Of a DNA stretch of 64,000 nt, positions 7,773 to 15,990 are shown one piece after another. The notes under the pieces were generated by a model that searched no databases, had not been told where the DNA came from, and was given only the letters and a program-made list of their open reading frames with translations. Both the position numbers and the translations under genes were made by a program. This DNA comes from Bog-473 sp963763575 (GTDB lineage: Bacteria; Actinomycetota; Acidimicrobiia; Acidimicrobiales; RAAP-2): the NCBI GenBank assembly GCA_963763575.1, contig CAVXPD010000018.1:248001-312000 (forward strand), in the 5' to 3' direction. The stretch's first letter is position 1, and the number at the start of each line of letters is the position of its first letter.

Positions 7773-8205
7773 GAGTCAGGCCACTCTCGGCGAGGACCAG
7801 CTGGACCGGGCGTTCGGCGCACTCGCCGACCCGACCCGTCGGGCGATCCTGGCCCGGCTGACCCGCGGCGACGCGGGGGTGCTCGATGTGGGCGCGCCGT
7901 TCCCGATGAGCCAGCCCGCCATCACCAAGCACCTGCGGGTGCTCGAGGAGGCGGGGCTGATCTCCCGGCATCGGCTGTCCCGCCAGCGCCTGTGCCACCT
8001 GGAGCCGCAGCGCCTCAAGCAGCTCTCGGACTGGGTGGGTACGTACCGCGAATTCTGGGAGGAGAGCTTCGAGCGCCTCGAAGAGCTGCTCGACGAGCTC
8101 CAGGCGTCCGCGGGTGAGAGCCCCGGCCAGGAGGCGACCACCACCGTGTCGCACAACGAACCCGACGACGCAGTGCCGAATCGACAAAGAAGGAGAGCAA
8201 CGTGA
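7771..8205 (+). CDS. ArsR-family regulator
   Basis: The 144-residue protein starts at ATG 7771, at the edge of the palindrome. The winged helix-turn-helix spans about residues 14-85 (ALADPTRRAILARL, then MSQPAITKHLRVLEEAGLIS). There are no metal-binding Cys pairs, so it belongs to the non-metal ArsR group that typically precedes SRPBCC/AHSA1 genes. Its stop overlaps the next start (GTGA), giving tight translational coupling with the SRPBCC gene. Confidence 0.92.
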   Translation: MSQATLGEDQLDRAFGALADPTRRAILARLTRGDAGVLDVGAPFPMSQPAITKHLRVLEEAGLISRHRLSRQRLCHLEPQRLKQLSDWVGTYREFWEESFERLEELLDELQASAGESPGQEATTTVSHNEPDDAVPNRQRRRAT

Positions 8206-8693
8206 ACATGACCGACATCGAGACAGAGATCACGACTCCGGCGGGTGAGCCGACCATCGAGGTGCGCCGATTCTTCAAAGCGCCGCCCGAGCTCGTCTAC
8301 CGGCTCGTGACCGAGGCCGAGTACCTACGTCGCTGGTGGGGACCGCGCCGCCTCGAGATCTCCGAATGCGACGTCGACCTGCAGGTGGGCGGCCGCTGGC
8401 GCATCGTGCACCGCGCGCCGGACGGCACGGAGTTCGGGTTCCACGGAACGTTCCTCGAGCTCGACCCGCCGCGGCGCCGGGTCGGGACTTGGGTCTACGA
8501 GGGTGCGCCCGAGCACGAGGCGACGGAGACCCTTGTGCTCGAGCCCGCCGATGGCGGGACCATGCTCGTCTCGACGACGGTGCACGACTCCGTCGAGTCG
8601 CGCGACATGCACGTCTCGAGCGGCATGGAAGAGGGGGTCATCGACGCTTACGAGCGGCTCGCCGAGCTGGTGGCGGCGGAGCAAGCGAAGTGA
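8202..8693 (+). CDS. SRPBCC/AHSA1 domain protein
   Basis: The GTG at 8202 has AGGAG 6 bp upstream; an ATG at 8208 is less well spaced. The 163-residue protein is a START-like hydrophobic-cavity fold: EVRRFFKAPPELVYRLVTEA, then RRWWGPRRLEI, then GGRWRIVHRAPDG, matching the activator of Hsp90 ATPase homolog 1-like family. Members bind small hydrophobic ligands and are commonly encoded right after ArsR regulators, as here. The next gene overlaps its stop by 4 bp. Confidence 0.9.
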   Translation: MNMTDIETEITTPAGEPTIEVRRFFKAPPELVYRLVTEAEYLRRWWGPRRLEISECDVDLQVGGRWRIVHRAPDGTEFGFHGTFLELDPPRRRVGTWVYEGAPEHEATETLVLEPADGGTMLVSTTVHDSVESRDMHVSSGMEEGVIDAYERLAELVAAEQAK

Positions 8694-9190
8694 GCGCCGC
8701 CACCCTCTCCTCGGAGAACCTCGACATCTACGGCAAGGAGGACATCCCCTGGAGCGCCGCGCTCGAGCCGCTCGAAGCAGGCCTCGTCGAGCGCTACTGG
8801 CTGGCCACCGTGAGCCCGGACGGGCAACCCCACCTCGCCGGCTTGGGCGCGCGCTGGGTCGACGGCCGGCTGTATTTCGTCAGCGGCGCCCGGACGCAGA
8901 AGAGCAAGAACCTCGAACGGAACCCCGCCTGTGTGATCTCCGCACAGCTGCCCGACCTCGATCTCGCGTTGCGGGGTGTGGCCGAACGCGTCACCGACGA
9001 AGCGACGGTCGCGCGTCTGGCCGCGCACTGGGCGGCGACCGGCTGGCCGGCCCGCGCCAAGGGCGGCGTCATCGAGGCTGAGTACAGCGCACCCAGCGCG
9101 GGACCGCCGCCGTGGGACCTGTGGGTGCTCAGTGCCACCTCTGCCGTAGGCGTCGGGCTCGGGGGGGCCATGCGCTGGCACCTCGCCTGA
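8690..9190 (+). CDS. Pyridoxamine 5'-phosphate oxidase-fold protein (flavin or F420 type)
   Basis: A GTG at 8690 overlaps the preceding stop (GTGA), giving about 166 residues. The split-barrel signature is visible: YWLATVSPDGQPHLAGLGAR near residue 40, then LYFVSGARTQKSKNL, typical of PPOX-like proteins that bind FMN or F420. In this lineage F420 is likely, but the cofactor is not decided by the sequence. The operon context (ArsR, SRPBCC, then this protein) suggests a redox step on a small aromatic or hydrophobic compound (inference). Confidence 0.85.
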   Translation: MSAATLSSENLDIYGKEDIPWSAALEPLEAGLVERYWLATVSPDGQPHLAGLGARWVDGRLYFVSGARTQKSKNLERNPACVISAQLPDLDLALRGVAERVTDEATVARLAAHWAATGWPARAKGGVIEAEYSAPSAGPPPWDLWVLSATSAVGVGLGGAMRWHLA

Positions 9191-9249
9191 CCGCGGCAGG
9201 TTGATCACATGGTTCGAGGTGTGCTGACTCGGGTCAGAAGGGAAGAGGA

Positions 9250-9849
9250 GTGGGTACGGCGTATCTGCATGCAGTGGCTTCACTGGACGGCTACATCGCC
9301 GACGAGCGCGACGAGGTGGGGCCACTCTTCGAGTGGTACTTCAACGGCGACCAACCCGTCGTCGACGAAGACCGCCCCGAGCAGGGGTCGCCCTTCCGAA
9401 TCTCAGCGGCTTCGGTCGATTACGTACGCGGCATGTGGTCGCGCCAGAGGGTCGCGGTCATGGGACGGCACCTCTTCGACCTGACCAACGGCTGGGATGG
9501 CCACCCTCCGGCGAGCGACCACGTCGTGGTCGTGTCGCACCGACCCCGACCGAAGGGTTTGCACCCGGAGGCTTCGTACCATTTCGCCACCTCGGTGGAG
9601 GAGGGAATGGCGCGAGCACAGAAGTTGGCTGGTGACGGGGAGATTGGTGTGACCGCCGGTGCGGTCGGTGGGCAGGCGCTGGCGCTGCGGCTGATCGACC
9701 AGGTGGCGATCGACATCGTGCCGGTCGTCTTCGGCCGGGGGAAGCCGTACTTCGGCACGCTCGAGAACGGCCACTTGATGCTCGAGGATCCCGACGTGGT
9801 CATCCAAGGCGAGAGGGTCCTGCACCTGCGCTGTCCGGTGCGTCGGTGA
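9250..9849 (+). CDS. Dihydrofolate reductase / RibD C-terminal-like reductase
   Basis: A 199-residue protein from a GTG at 9250, preceded by a purine-rich AAGGGAAGAGGA. The fold is the DHFR-like RibD C-terminal domain: AVASLDGYIA at the N-terminus, VAVMGRHLFDL for the NADPH-binding part, and LIDQVAIDIVPVVFGRGKPY near the end. These stand-alone actinobacterial proteins are NAD(P)H-dependent reductases of unknown substrate. It lies 59 bp after the PPOX gene and may be the last member of the ArsR-led transcript. Confidence 0.87.
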   Translation: MGTAYLHAVASLDGYIADERDEVGPLFEWYFNGDQPVVDEDRPEQGSPFRISAASVDYVRGMWSRQRVAVMGRHLFDLTNGWDGHPPASDHVVVVSHRPRPKGLHPEASYHFATSVEEGMARAQKLAGDGEIGVTAGAVGGQALALRLIDQVAIDIVPVVFGRGKPYFGTLENGHLMLEDPDVVIQGERVLHLRCPVRR

Positions 9850-9958
9850 CGCGAGCGTCCCTTTCAATTCCTCCTGGACGTCGGGCCAGTTCCTCTGGAT
9901 ATCGGAACCCCGCCTCAGGCCTCATCCTCTCCCGCGATGCGGCGATCAGGCGCCTCGA

Positions 9959-10453
9959 TCAGGCCGGCACTGGGTGGCCCGCCGAGAACGGCGGGGCGGT
10001 GCGGTAGGTGAGGAGGCCCGGGTGGCCGCCCTCGACCGAGCCCGATCCGCGGACGAGGAAGGCCTCGTGGTCGCCGACCGAGAAGTGGCCGAGGATGACT
10101 CCCTCCAGGCTGACCGCGCACTCGGCGAGCAGGGGCGCGCCGTGGGGGCCGGGCCGCCAATCGAGCCCGACGAACTTGTCGACGAGATCGCCGGTTTCCT
10201 CACCGAAGCGGCGCGCCAGGTCCACCTGATCTGTGCCAAGTAAATGGAGCCCCATGGCGGTCGAGCGCTGCGCGACCCCGAAGGTGTGGTTGACCTTCGA
10301 GACGCACACCAGGAAGTTTGGCGGCTCGATGCTGCACTGGGTCACGAACCCGGCCAGACAGCCGCTCAGAGCGCCGTCATCCGCCTGCACCGTGACCACG
10401 TAGTAGGCGTAATCGACCCGGTCGAAGAACGGCGAGAGATCGTCTTTTGCCAC
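9959..10453 (-). CDS. Flavin reductase domain protein
   Basis: The protein is about 164 residues from a GTG at 10453, with a GGAGG 10 bp before it; an upstream ATG at 10495 would add 14 residues. The FMN-binding split barrel is recognised from YYVVTVQADDGALSGCLAGF, then PPNFLVCVSKVNHTF and later FSVGDHEAFLVRG. Members supply reduced FMN to monooxygenases or act as small reductases. It is divergent from the exporter at 10691, with 237 bp between starts, and converges with the RibD-like gene. Confidence 0.87.
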   Translation of the reverse strand: MAKDDLSPFFDRVDYAYYVVTVQADDGALSGCLAGFVTQCSIEPPNFLVCVSKVNHTFGVAQRSTAMGLHLLGTDQVDLARRFGEETGDLVDKFVGLDWRPGPHGAPLLAECAVSLEGVILGHFSVGDHEAFLVRGSGSVEGGHPGLLTYRTAPPFSAGHPVPA

Positions 10454-10690
10454 GTCACAAGTCCCTCCGCGGCTCTGGCGGATGGCGATCATCACCGACG
10501 CCGAGTGCGTCGGGGACCGTCCGAGGGGGTCTCACCCGCGTGCCTGGCGGGCCAGCAACGGCCCACACCGGGTGGCACCGGGTGGCACCCCGTCGTGGTT
10601 CCACTACCCGCCGTCGGGGTAGGCAAAACTCGTGTGCATGAGGTGCGCGAGGGAGCGGGCCCGGGCCGTGTCGGGGGAGGGAGGCCTCGC

Positions 10691-12355
10691 GTGGTGACCT
10701 CGGCGTTCGGGGGCGACGGGTCGGATGGAGCCGTCCCCGGCCTCGTTACGAAAAAGGGCGGCCTCGGCACGGCCGCACAGGCACTCGCGTTGGCGACCCT
10801 GTGCGGTGTCCTCTTCCTGACCTTCCTCGACAACACGATCGTCAGTGTCGGGCTGGCCAATGTCCAGAGCGACTTGCACGCCGGGGTCACGTCGTTGCAG
10901 TGGGTCGTGAACGGCTACGCGCTCACCTTTGCCAGCTTCATGTTGGCCGCGGGGATGTTGGGCGACATCCTCGGGCGCAAGCGCATCATGCTCGCCGGTG
11001 TGGCCGTGTTCTGCGCGGGGTCGGTGGTCGCCGCGTTGGCGGGCAACGTCGACTGGCTCATCGCCGGGCGCGTCATCATGGGCATCGGGGCTGCGGCCAG
11101 CGAGCCGGGGACGCTTTCCATCATCCGCCACGTCTACCCCGACCGCGAGACCCGGGCCGACGCGTTGGGCGTGTGGGCGGCGGTCTCCGGCCTCGCCCTC
11201 GCCCTCGGTCCGGTCATCGGTGGCGCGCTGGTCGGGTTCTCGAGCTGGCGAGCCATCTTCTGGTTCAACCTCGGCTTTGGCGTGGTCGCCTTCGTGCTGG
11301 CGGCGGTCGCCGTGCCGGAATCCAAGGATCGCCAGGACCGCAGCATCGACGTCCTCGGTTTCTTCTTCGGCGCGGCCTTCTTGGCCTGCCTGTCCCTCGC
11401 CGTGATCCAGGGTGAGGACGCGGGCTATGCGTCCCCGGGCATCCTCGCGCTTTTCGCCCTGTGCGGGGTGGCTGCGGTGGCTTTCGTGATCACGGAGCGC
11501 CGCGTGCGCACCCCGATGCTCGACCTGCGCCTGTTCCGCCAGCCGCCCTTCACCGGGTCCAACTTCGTGGCCTTCGCCGCCTACTTCGGCACGTTCTCCA
11601 TCTTCTTCTTCACCGCCTTGTACCTGCAGGTCGTCGTCGGGAACTCGGCCTATCAGACCGCGGTCGATTTCCTCCCGATGGCCGCCGGCCTGATCATCGC
11701 GTCGGCCGTGACCGGCCCGATTGTCGCCAGGATCGGTTCGAAGTGGCCGATGACCTTCGGGTGTCTGCTGGCCGGCGGTGGCATCCTGATCGCCGACGCG
11801 GTGCTCGGGCCGACGGTGAAATTCGGGACGCTGGGGTGGGTCCTGCCGCTCGCCGGCATCGGCATCGGCATGGTGCTGGTGCCCGTCACGTCCGTCCCCC
11901 TCGCGGTGGTCCGCCCGGAGAAGTCCGGCATGGCCGCATCGGCGACGAACACCAGCCGGGAGATGGGTGCCGTCTTCGGCGTGGCGGTCCTCGGCGCGAT
12001 CGTCAACGCGAAGTTGACCGGTGACCTGGCGGCGAAGCTGAAGGCCATCGGCATCCCACCGAATTTCCAGGCACTCGTCGAACACGCCATCCAGACCGGG
12101 GGGACGGCCAGCGGGGGGGCGGCCAGCAGCGCCGAGCACTCCAAGAACGCCACCGTCGCCCACATCGCGACGAAGGTCGTCAACGCCGCCTACAACGCGT
12201 TCGGCTCGGGGCTGCACGAGGCGCTCCTGATCTCGGGGCTCCTCATCCTGGTGGGTGCGGTGGTCGCCTTCTTCACCATCCCCCGTCTGCCGCACACCAT
12301 TCCGCACGAAGACGATCCGCACGAAGACGACGAGCCGGTCGAAGCCCTGGTCTGA
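10691..12355 (+). CDS. MFS drug exporter, DHA2 / EmrB-QacA type, 14 TM
   Basis: The GTG at 10691 follows GGAGG at a 7-nt spacing. The open frame extends 149 codons upstream, but that part has non-coding composition. The 554-residue protein has 14 hydrophobic segments, motif A GMLGDILGRKRIML in loop 2-3, and motif C near GLALALGPVIGGALV in helix 5, both typical of proton-driven drug/H+ antiporters. The Ser/Ala loop near residue 470 is extracytoplasmic. The C-terminal tail carries an Asp/Glu/His-rich stretch (HEDDPHEDDEPVE). There is no adjacent regulator other than the flavin reductase upstream. The substrate is unknown. Confidence 0.92.
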   Translation: MVTSAFGGDGSDGAVPGLVTKKGGLGTAAQALALATLCGVLFLTFLDNTIVSVGLANVQSDLHAGVTSLQWVVNGYALTFASFMLAAGMLGDILGRKRIMLAGVAVFCAGSVVAALAGNVDWLIAGRVIMGIGAAASEPGTLSIIRHVYPDRETRADALGVWAAVSGLALALGPVIGGALVGFSSWRAIFWFNLGFGVVAFVLAAVAVPESKDRQDRSIDVLGFFFGAAFLACLSLAVIQGEDAGYASPGILALFALCGVAAVAFVITERRVRTPMLDLRLFRQPPFTGSNFVAFAAYFGTFSIFFFTALYLQVVVGNSAYQTAVDFLPMAAGLIIASAVTGPIVARIGSKWPMTFGCLLAGGGILIADAVLGPTVKFGTLGWVLPLAGIGIGMVLVPVTSVPLAVVRPEKSGMAASATNTSREMGAVFGVAVLGAIVNAKLTGDLAAKLKAIGIPPNFQALVEHAIQTGGTASGGAASSAEHSKNATVAHIATKVVNAAYNAFGSGLHEALLISGLLILVGAVVAFFTIPRLPHTIPHEDDPHEDDEPVEALV

Positions 12356-12391
12356 GGCGCGTCACCTCGCTCGAACCACGGTCGCCCGACG

Positions 12392-13135
12392 TCAGGCGCC
12401 CTTCGGCCGGCCCGGCACCGTGGCGTGCACGAACACCTCCACGGCACCCCTCGACCCGCCTACTGCACACGGTGAGGTCCCGGACACCGACCAACCCAGC
12501 CGCTTCATCGCGCTCGTCACCGCCCCGACCGCGTCCCCCACCGACGGCGCATCGGTGACGAGCCTCGCCGAATGGAGCTCGTAGGTCGGCTTTACGAGCG
12601 CCAGCACGTGTGCACCCGAGGCGAGCAGGTCGGCGTCGAGCTGCGGTAGGGCGTCGGCCAGCGCGAGATACGACAGGTCGACCGTCACCACGTCGACCGG
12701 GCACGGAACCAGGCGCCGGTCGAGCCGGGCGAGGTTGGTTCGCTCGAGGTTCACGACCCGCGCGTCGGCGCGCAGATGACCGCGGAGCTGGCCCCAGCCG
12801 GCATCGACGGCGTAGACGGGTGCGGCGCCGCCGTCGATGAGGGCTTGGGTGAAGCCTCCGGCGGCTGCTCCGAGGTCGAGCGCGGCCCATCCACCGACCT
12901 CGAGGCTGAAGGCATCAAGCGCGCCGCGCAGCTTCAGGGTGCCCCGCGGTGGCCGGTCCTCCAGCAGGCGGATCGCGGCATCGGCGCGGATGCGCGAGGA
13001 CGGGTTGGTGATGGTCGCGCCGTTCACGAGGACGCGTCCGCTCACGATGGACAGATACGGGTCGCCGAGGTGAGGGAACGAACGACGCAGCAGGGCGGAG
13101 AGCGCGACGAAGGGCGCGCGATTCTTGGCGGGCAC
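12392..13135 (-). CDS. TlyA-family rRNA methyltransferase
   Basis: The GTG at 13135 has AGGAG 8 bp upstream; the 27 extra codons before it are not needed. The 247-residue protein has an N-terminal S4-like RNA-binding segment (SIVSGRVLVNGATITNPSSR) and a FtsJ-type methyltransferase fold with the SAM motif ALDLGAAAGGFTQALIDGG. Lys (TLKLRGAL), Asp (VTVDLSYL), Lys (ALVKPTYE) and Glu (GAVEVFVH) fit the K-D-K-E tetrad. TlyA methylates 2'-OH groups in 16S/23S rRNA and affects capreomycin sensitivity in mycobacteria. The S4 region is shorter and more divergent than in typical TlyA. Confidence 0.85.
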   Translation of the reverse strand: MPAKNRAPFVALSALLRRSFPHLGDPYLSIVSGRVLVNGATITNPSSRIRADAAIRLLEDRPPRGTLKLRGALDAFSLEVGGWAALDLGAAAGGFTQALIDGGAAPVYAVDAGWGQLRGHLRADARVVNLERTNLARLDRRLVPCPVDVVTVDLSYLALADALPQLDADLLASGAHVLALVKPTYELHSARLVTDAPSVGDAVGAVTSAMKRLGWSVSGTSPCAVGGSRGAVEVFVHATVPGRPKGA

Positions 13136-13374
13136 GGTAGGTGCTCCTCTCGCTCGGACCGATGGGGACCGAGCGGGCGAGGAGGCCCACGGGCGCGTGC
13201 ACAACGTCGACCGCATTCGACGACGCGCCGCTCATGGATTGGCGCGTTCTGATGGCGGCGACCGGATTCGAATCAAACCTAACGGAACGGCATGTCGTTC
13301 ACATGATCCCGCGGCGCTCCGAGCGTGGCAAGGCAGAGCGGAACGGACTTCGAGTGATGACCGATGGGCCGGCG

Positions 13375-13409
13375 GTACGGGCTCGGCGGGGAGTCCTCCG
13401 AGCCCGTAC
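13375..13409 (-). terminator. Hairpin downstream of the secreted phosphatase gene
   Basis: A perfect 12-bp stem, GTACGGGCTCGG (13375-13386) and CCGAGCCCGTAC (13398-13409), has an 11-nt loop. It lies 25 bp beyond the minus-strand stop at 13435 and lacks a T-tract. It separates this gene from the TlyA promoter region. Confidence 0.65.
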
Positions 13410-13434
13410 GGACCGTCTCGCTGGGAGGCTTCGG

Positions 13435-15672
13435 CTAGTCGCCCGGGAAGTTCTCGACAAAGGGCAGCTCGCTGCCGCCGTTGTCGAACACTCCGTCCGC
13501 CCACATCGCGCCACCGGTGGTCGCGGCGATCCCGCCCAAGATGTTGCTGCCCGACCCGGGCGACGGGCCGAGGTCGACCGTCCAGACGCCGTCCACCTCA
13601 TGGATGAGGAGCGGGTTGTTGTTATCGGTCGTCGGGTCGACGTAGGTGCCGTCCGCCCACACGCCGTCCGGCGTCGCCGCCACCCCGAACAGGCTGGTCC
13701 AGATCGAGCCCGCCGAGGCTGGGAGCTGGGCGATCCTCCACGAGGTCCCGTCGTAGACCTCGACCAGCGGCCGGCCACCTGAGGCGGGACTGTCCACCTG
13801 GCCCACGGCGTAGACGTCCTGGCCCTGGGCGGCGACGGCGTTGAGCATCGTCGTCCCTTGGTGTTCCACCGGCGTCGGGAACGCCGACCACGAAGTACCG
13901 TTCCAGTGCTCGACGAGCGCCTGGTCGGGGCCGGAGTTGTTCAGCTGCTGCCCCACGGCCCAGGCGTCGTCCGGAGAGACCGCGACGACGCCGTAGAGGA
14001 GGTTGTCGTTCGTCCCCGGGTCGGCGGTCGGCACGACGGACCACGACGAGCCGTTCCAGTGATACGCCAGCGTCTCGAAGCCGCCGTTGACGTCCTGCCG
14101 GGCCCCGACGGCCCACACATCACTCGGCGACGCGGCGGAGGCGCCGAAGAGCATGTCCCGTTGGGATCCCGGCTGGGGGATCGTGTCGACGCTCCACGCT
14201 GCCCCGTTCCAGGACTCGATGAGGGCACGGTCGTCGTAATTGACGTTCAGATACATCCCGACCCCCCACGCGTACCCCTGGCTCGCCGCCGCGCCGTAGA
14301 AGGAGTTGAAGTTGCTTCCAGTGTTCGGCGTCGGGATTACGGACCAGGTGGTCCCGTTGGAGTGCTCAGCGAAGGTGAGCGTGGCGTCGGGGTTCGACGT
14401 CGGCGTGTCCGGCAGGAAGTTGCCGAGAGCCCACACGTCGGTCGGCGAGGACGCCGCGACCGCGCCCAGGCTGTTGTCCGAGCTCCCAAGCCGCTGCGCC
14501 TCCTGGACGGTCCATCCGCCCGAGCTCGCGGTCGAATGGGTCATCGAGACGGGCTCGTTCGTCGGGGTCGGCGAAGGCGTCGGGTAAGAGGGCGGCGTCA
14601 GTGCGGTCGTGGCGAGTGCGGGGGCGCCAGTGACGGCGAAGAGGGGCAGCAGATTCCCGACGTTGGCCGTGTCGCAGGTGAACTGCAGACAGGGCAACCC
14701 GAAGAGCGCCTGGAAGGTGGACAGCATCGAGTAGTGGTTCGACGGGTTGGGGTCCTGAATTCCGCGCGGCCCGTGGCTCGTGATGACGACCGTCGCGATC
14801 TGTCCGCCGCCGGGGTGGGCGTCGCAGCACCCCTGGCTGGTGTCGCCATTGTCGTAGGTGATCGCGATTGCGTTGTTCCCCCGGGACCAGAAGGGCGCGT
14901 TGGTGATCTCGCTGACCAGGTTGCCGAGGTACTGGTCGCCCCCGGCGATCAGGTGCTGGTTCTGCGTGTCGCCCTCGTTGCCGCTATCGAGGCAGTACGG
15001 CGGGTCGCCGTGCATGTCGTCGCACTCGCTGGGGACGATGTAGGAGAACCGCGGCACGGTGCCGGAAGAAAGGTCGGTTGACAGCTCCTGGATCGGGACC
15101 TGGTTCCCCCAGTCAAAGGCGTTATGCGACGTGGTGAAGTTCTGGATGGCGTCGTGCTTCGACACGTAGAGCGGATCGGAATCCGGCGCGCCATTGCACT
15201 TCGAGGGGAAGCAGATGTCCTGGAAGCCCGGATGGGGCAGCCCGTCGAGATACGCCTTCCAGCTGATGCCAGCGTGGTCGAGCTCGCTGATGAGGCTCGG
15301 AGCGTTGACGGCGTTCTTCCAGTAGGCGTCGTCGCTGGTGACCCCGAAGGTGCTGCCGCCGAGGAGGCTGACGTAGTTCGACTCGCTGGACGCCGGGCTC
15401 GCCCCGTAGTACGCGGTCGCCGTCCCAAAATGTGAGGCGTAGTAGTTGAGGTTCGGGGCGGCGGCGTTCCCGATGACGTCGGAGAACCCGTTGTTCTCCT
15501 CGACGATCAAGAAGACGTGCCTGTAGTTGGGGACGCCGGATCCGGCTGCCGACGCCGAGATGCTCGCCACGGCGACACTGGTCACGCCGGCGACGACCGC
15601 TGCTGCCAGCACCAGGGCGCCGAGCGGGCGGGAGATAGCACCGCGGGGAGAGATGAACCGTCGAAGGGACAT
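13435..15672 (-). CDS. Secreted phosphoesterase (acid phosphatase-like) with C-terminal repeat propeller
   Basis: The ATG at 15672 follows AGGAGG at a 9-nt spacing. The 745-residue precursor has a signal peptide (SRPLGALVLAAAVVAGVTSV). Residues about 40-345 are a phosphoesterase domain of the AcpA / phospholipase C superfamily: HVFLIVEENNGFSDVIGN, then IVPSECDDMHGDPPY, then AITYDNGD, giving the acidic and His metal ligands. From about residue 385 there are at least five repeats ending in SPTDVWALG or SPSDVWAVG, each followed by HWNGTSWS-like strands, which suggests a beta-propeller. It is probably exported and releases phosphate from organic esters. It is the first of three large secreted proteins encoded in a row. 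Confidence 0.87.
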   Translation of the reverse strand: MSLRRFISPRGAISRPLGALVLAAAVVAGVTSVAVASISASAAGSGVPNYRHVFLIVEENNGFSDVIGNAAAPNLNYYASHFGTATAYYGASPASSESNYVSLLGGSTFGVTSDDAYWKNAVNAPSLISELDHAGISWKAYLDGLPHPGFQDICFPSKCNGAPDSDPLYVSKHDAIQNFTTSHNAFDWGNQVPIQELSTDLSSGTVPRFSYIVPSECDDMHGDPPYCLDSGNEGDTQNQHLIAGGDQYLGNLVSEITNAPFWSRGNNAIAITYDNGDTSQGCCDAHPGGGQIATVVITSHGPRGIQDPNPSNHYSMLSTFQALFGLPCLQFTCDTANVGNLLPLFAVTGAPALATTALTPPSYPTPSPTPTNEPVSMTHSTASSGGWTVQEAQRLGSSDNSLGAVAASSPTDVWALGNFLPDTPTSNPDATLTFAEHSNGTTWSVIPTPNTGSNFNSFYGAAASQGYAWGVGMYLNVNYDDRALIESWNGAAWSVDTIPQPGSQRDMLFGASAASPSDVWAVGARQDVNGGFETLAYHWNGSSWSVVPTADPGTNDNLLYGVVAVSPDDAWAVGQQLNNSGPDQALVEHWNGTSWSAFPTPVEHQGTTMLNAVAAQGQDVYAVGQVDSPASGGRPLVEVYDGTSWRIAQLPASAGSIWTSLFGVAATPDGVWADGTYVDPTTDNNNPLLIHEVDGVWTVDLGPSPGSGSNILGGIAATTGGAMWADGVFDNGGSELPFVENFPGD

Positions 15673-15990
15673 AGGGGAGTGCCTCCTGTTGGACGGGGCG
15701 GTTCGCCGGACTGGGCGATCCGGATGCGCGCATGTGTACGTCTGCTCTGAGGGAGGATGCGCCCGCAGGCCCGACATGGTCAACCAAAATCTTGGAAAAC
15801 GGTGTGTGACGGCCTCCTGACCGGCGCCGGCCTCACCGTGACCAAAAAGAGCACGTGAGTCCTCGGGTAACTATGGTTGCAGCCGGAGCGGACGAGTCAA
15901 GCTCGGAGGTAGAGCATGCCGATCTCTCGTGCCAGGCGTTCGTCGGAGGTCGACGCGAAGGCGCGCCACCACGACGCGAAGGGAAAGCTC
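15673..15990 (+). other. Divergent intergenic region between two secreted-protein genes
   Basis: These 318 bp separate the phosphatase start (15672, minus) and the repeat-protein start (15991, plus). An in-frame ATG at 15916 exists, but the ATG at 15991 has a better binding site and puts the signal peptide at the very N-terminus. I see no clear promoter or palindrome. Confidence 0.4.

Noticed and set aside
10604..12322. Large minus-strand frame opposite the MFS exporter
   Set aside because: Charged low-complexity translation typical of an antisense frame over a GC-rich membrane-protein gene; the plus strand has clear transporter motifs.
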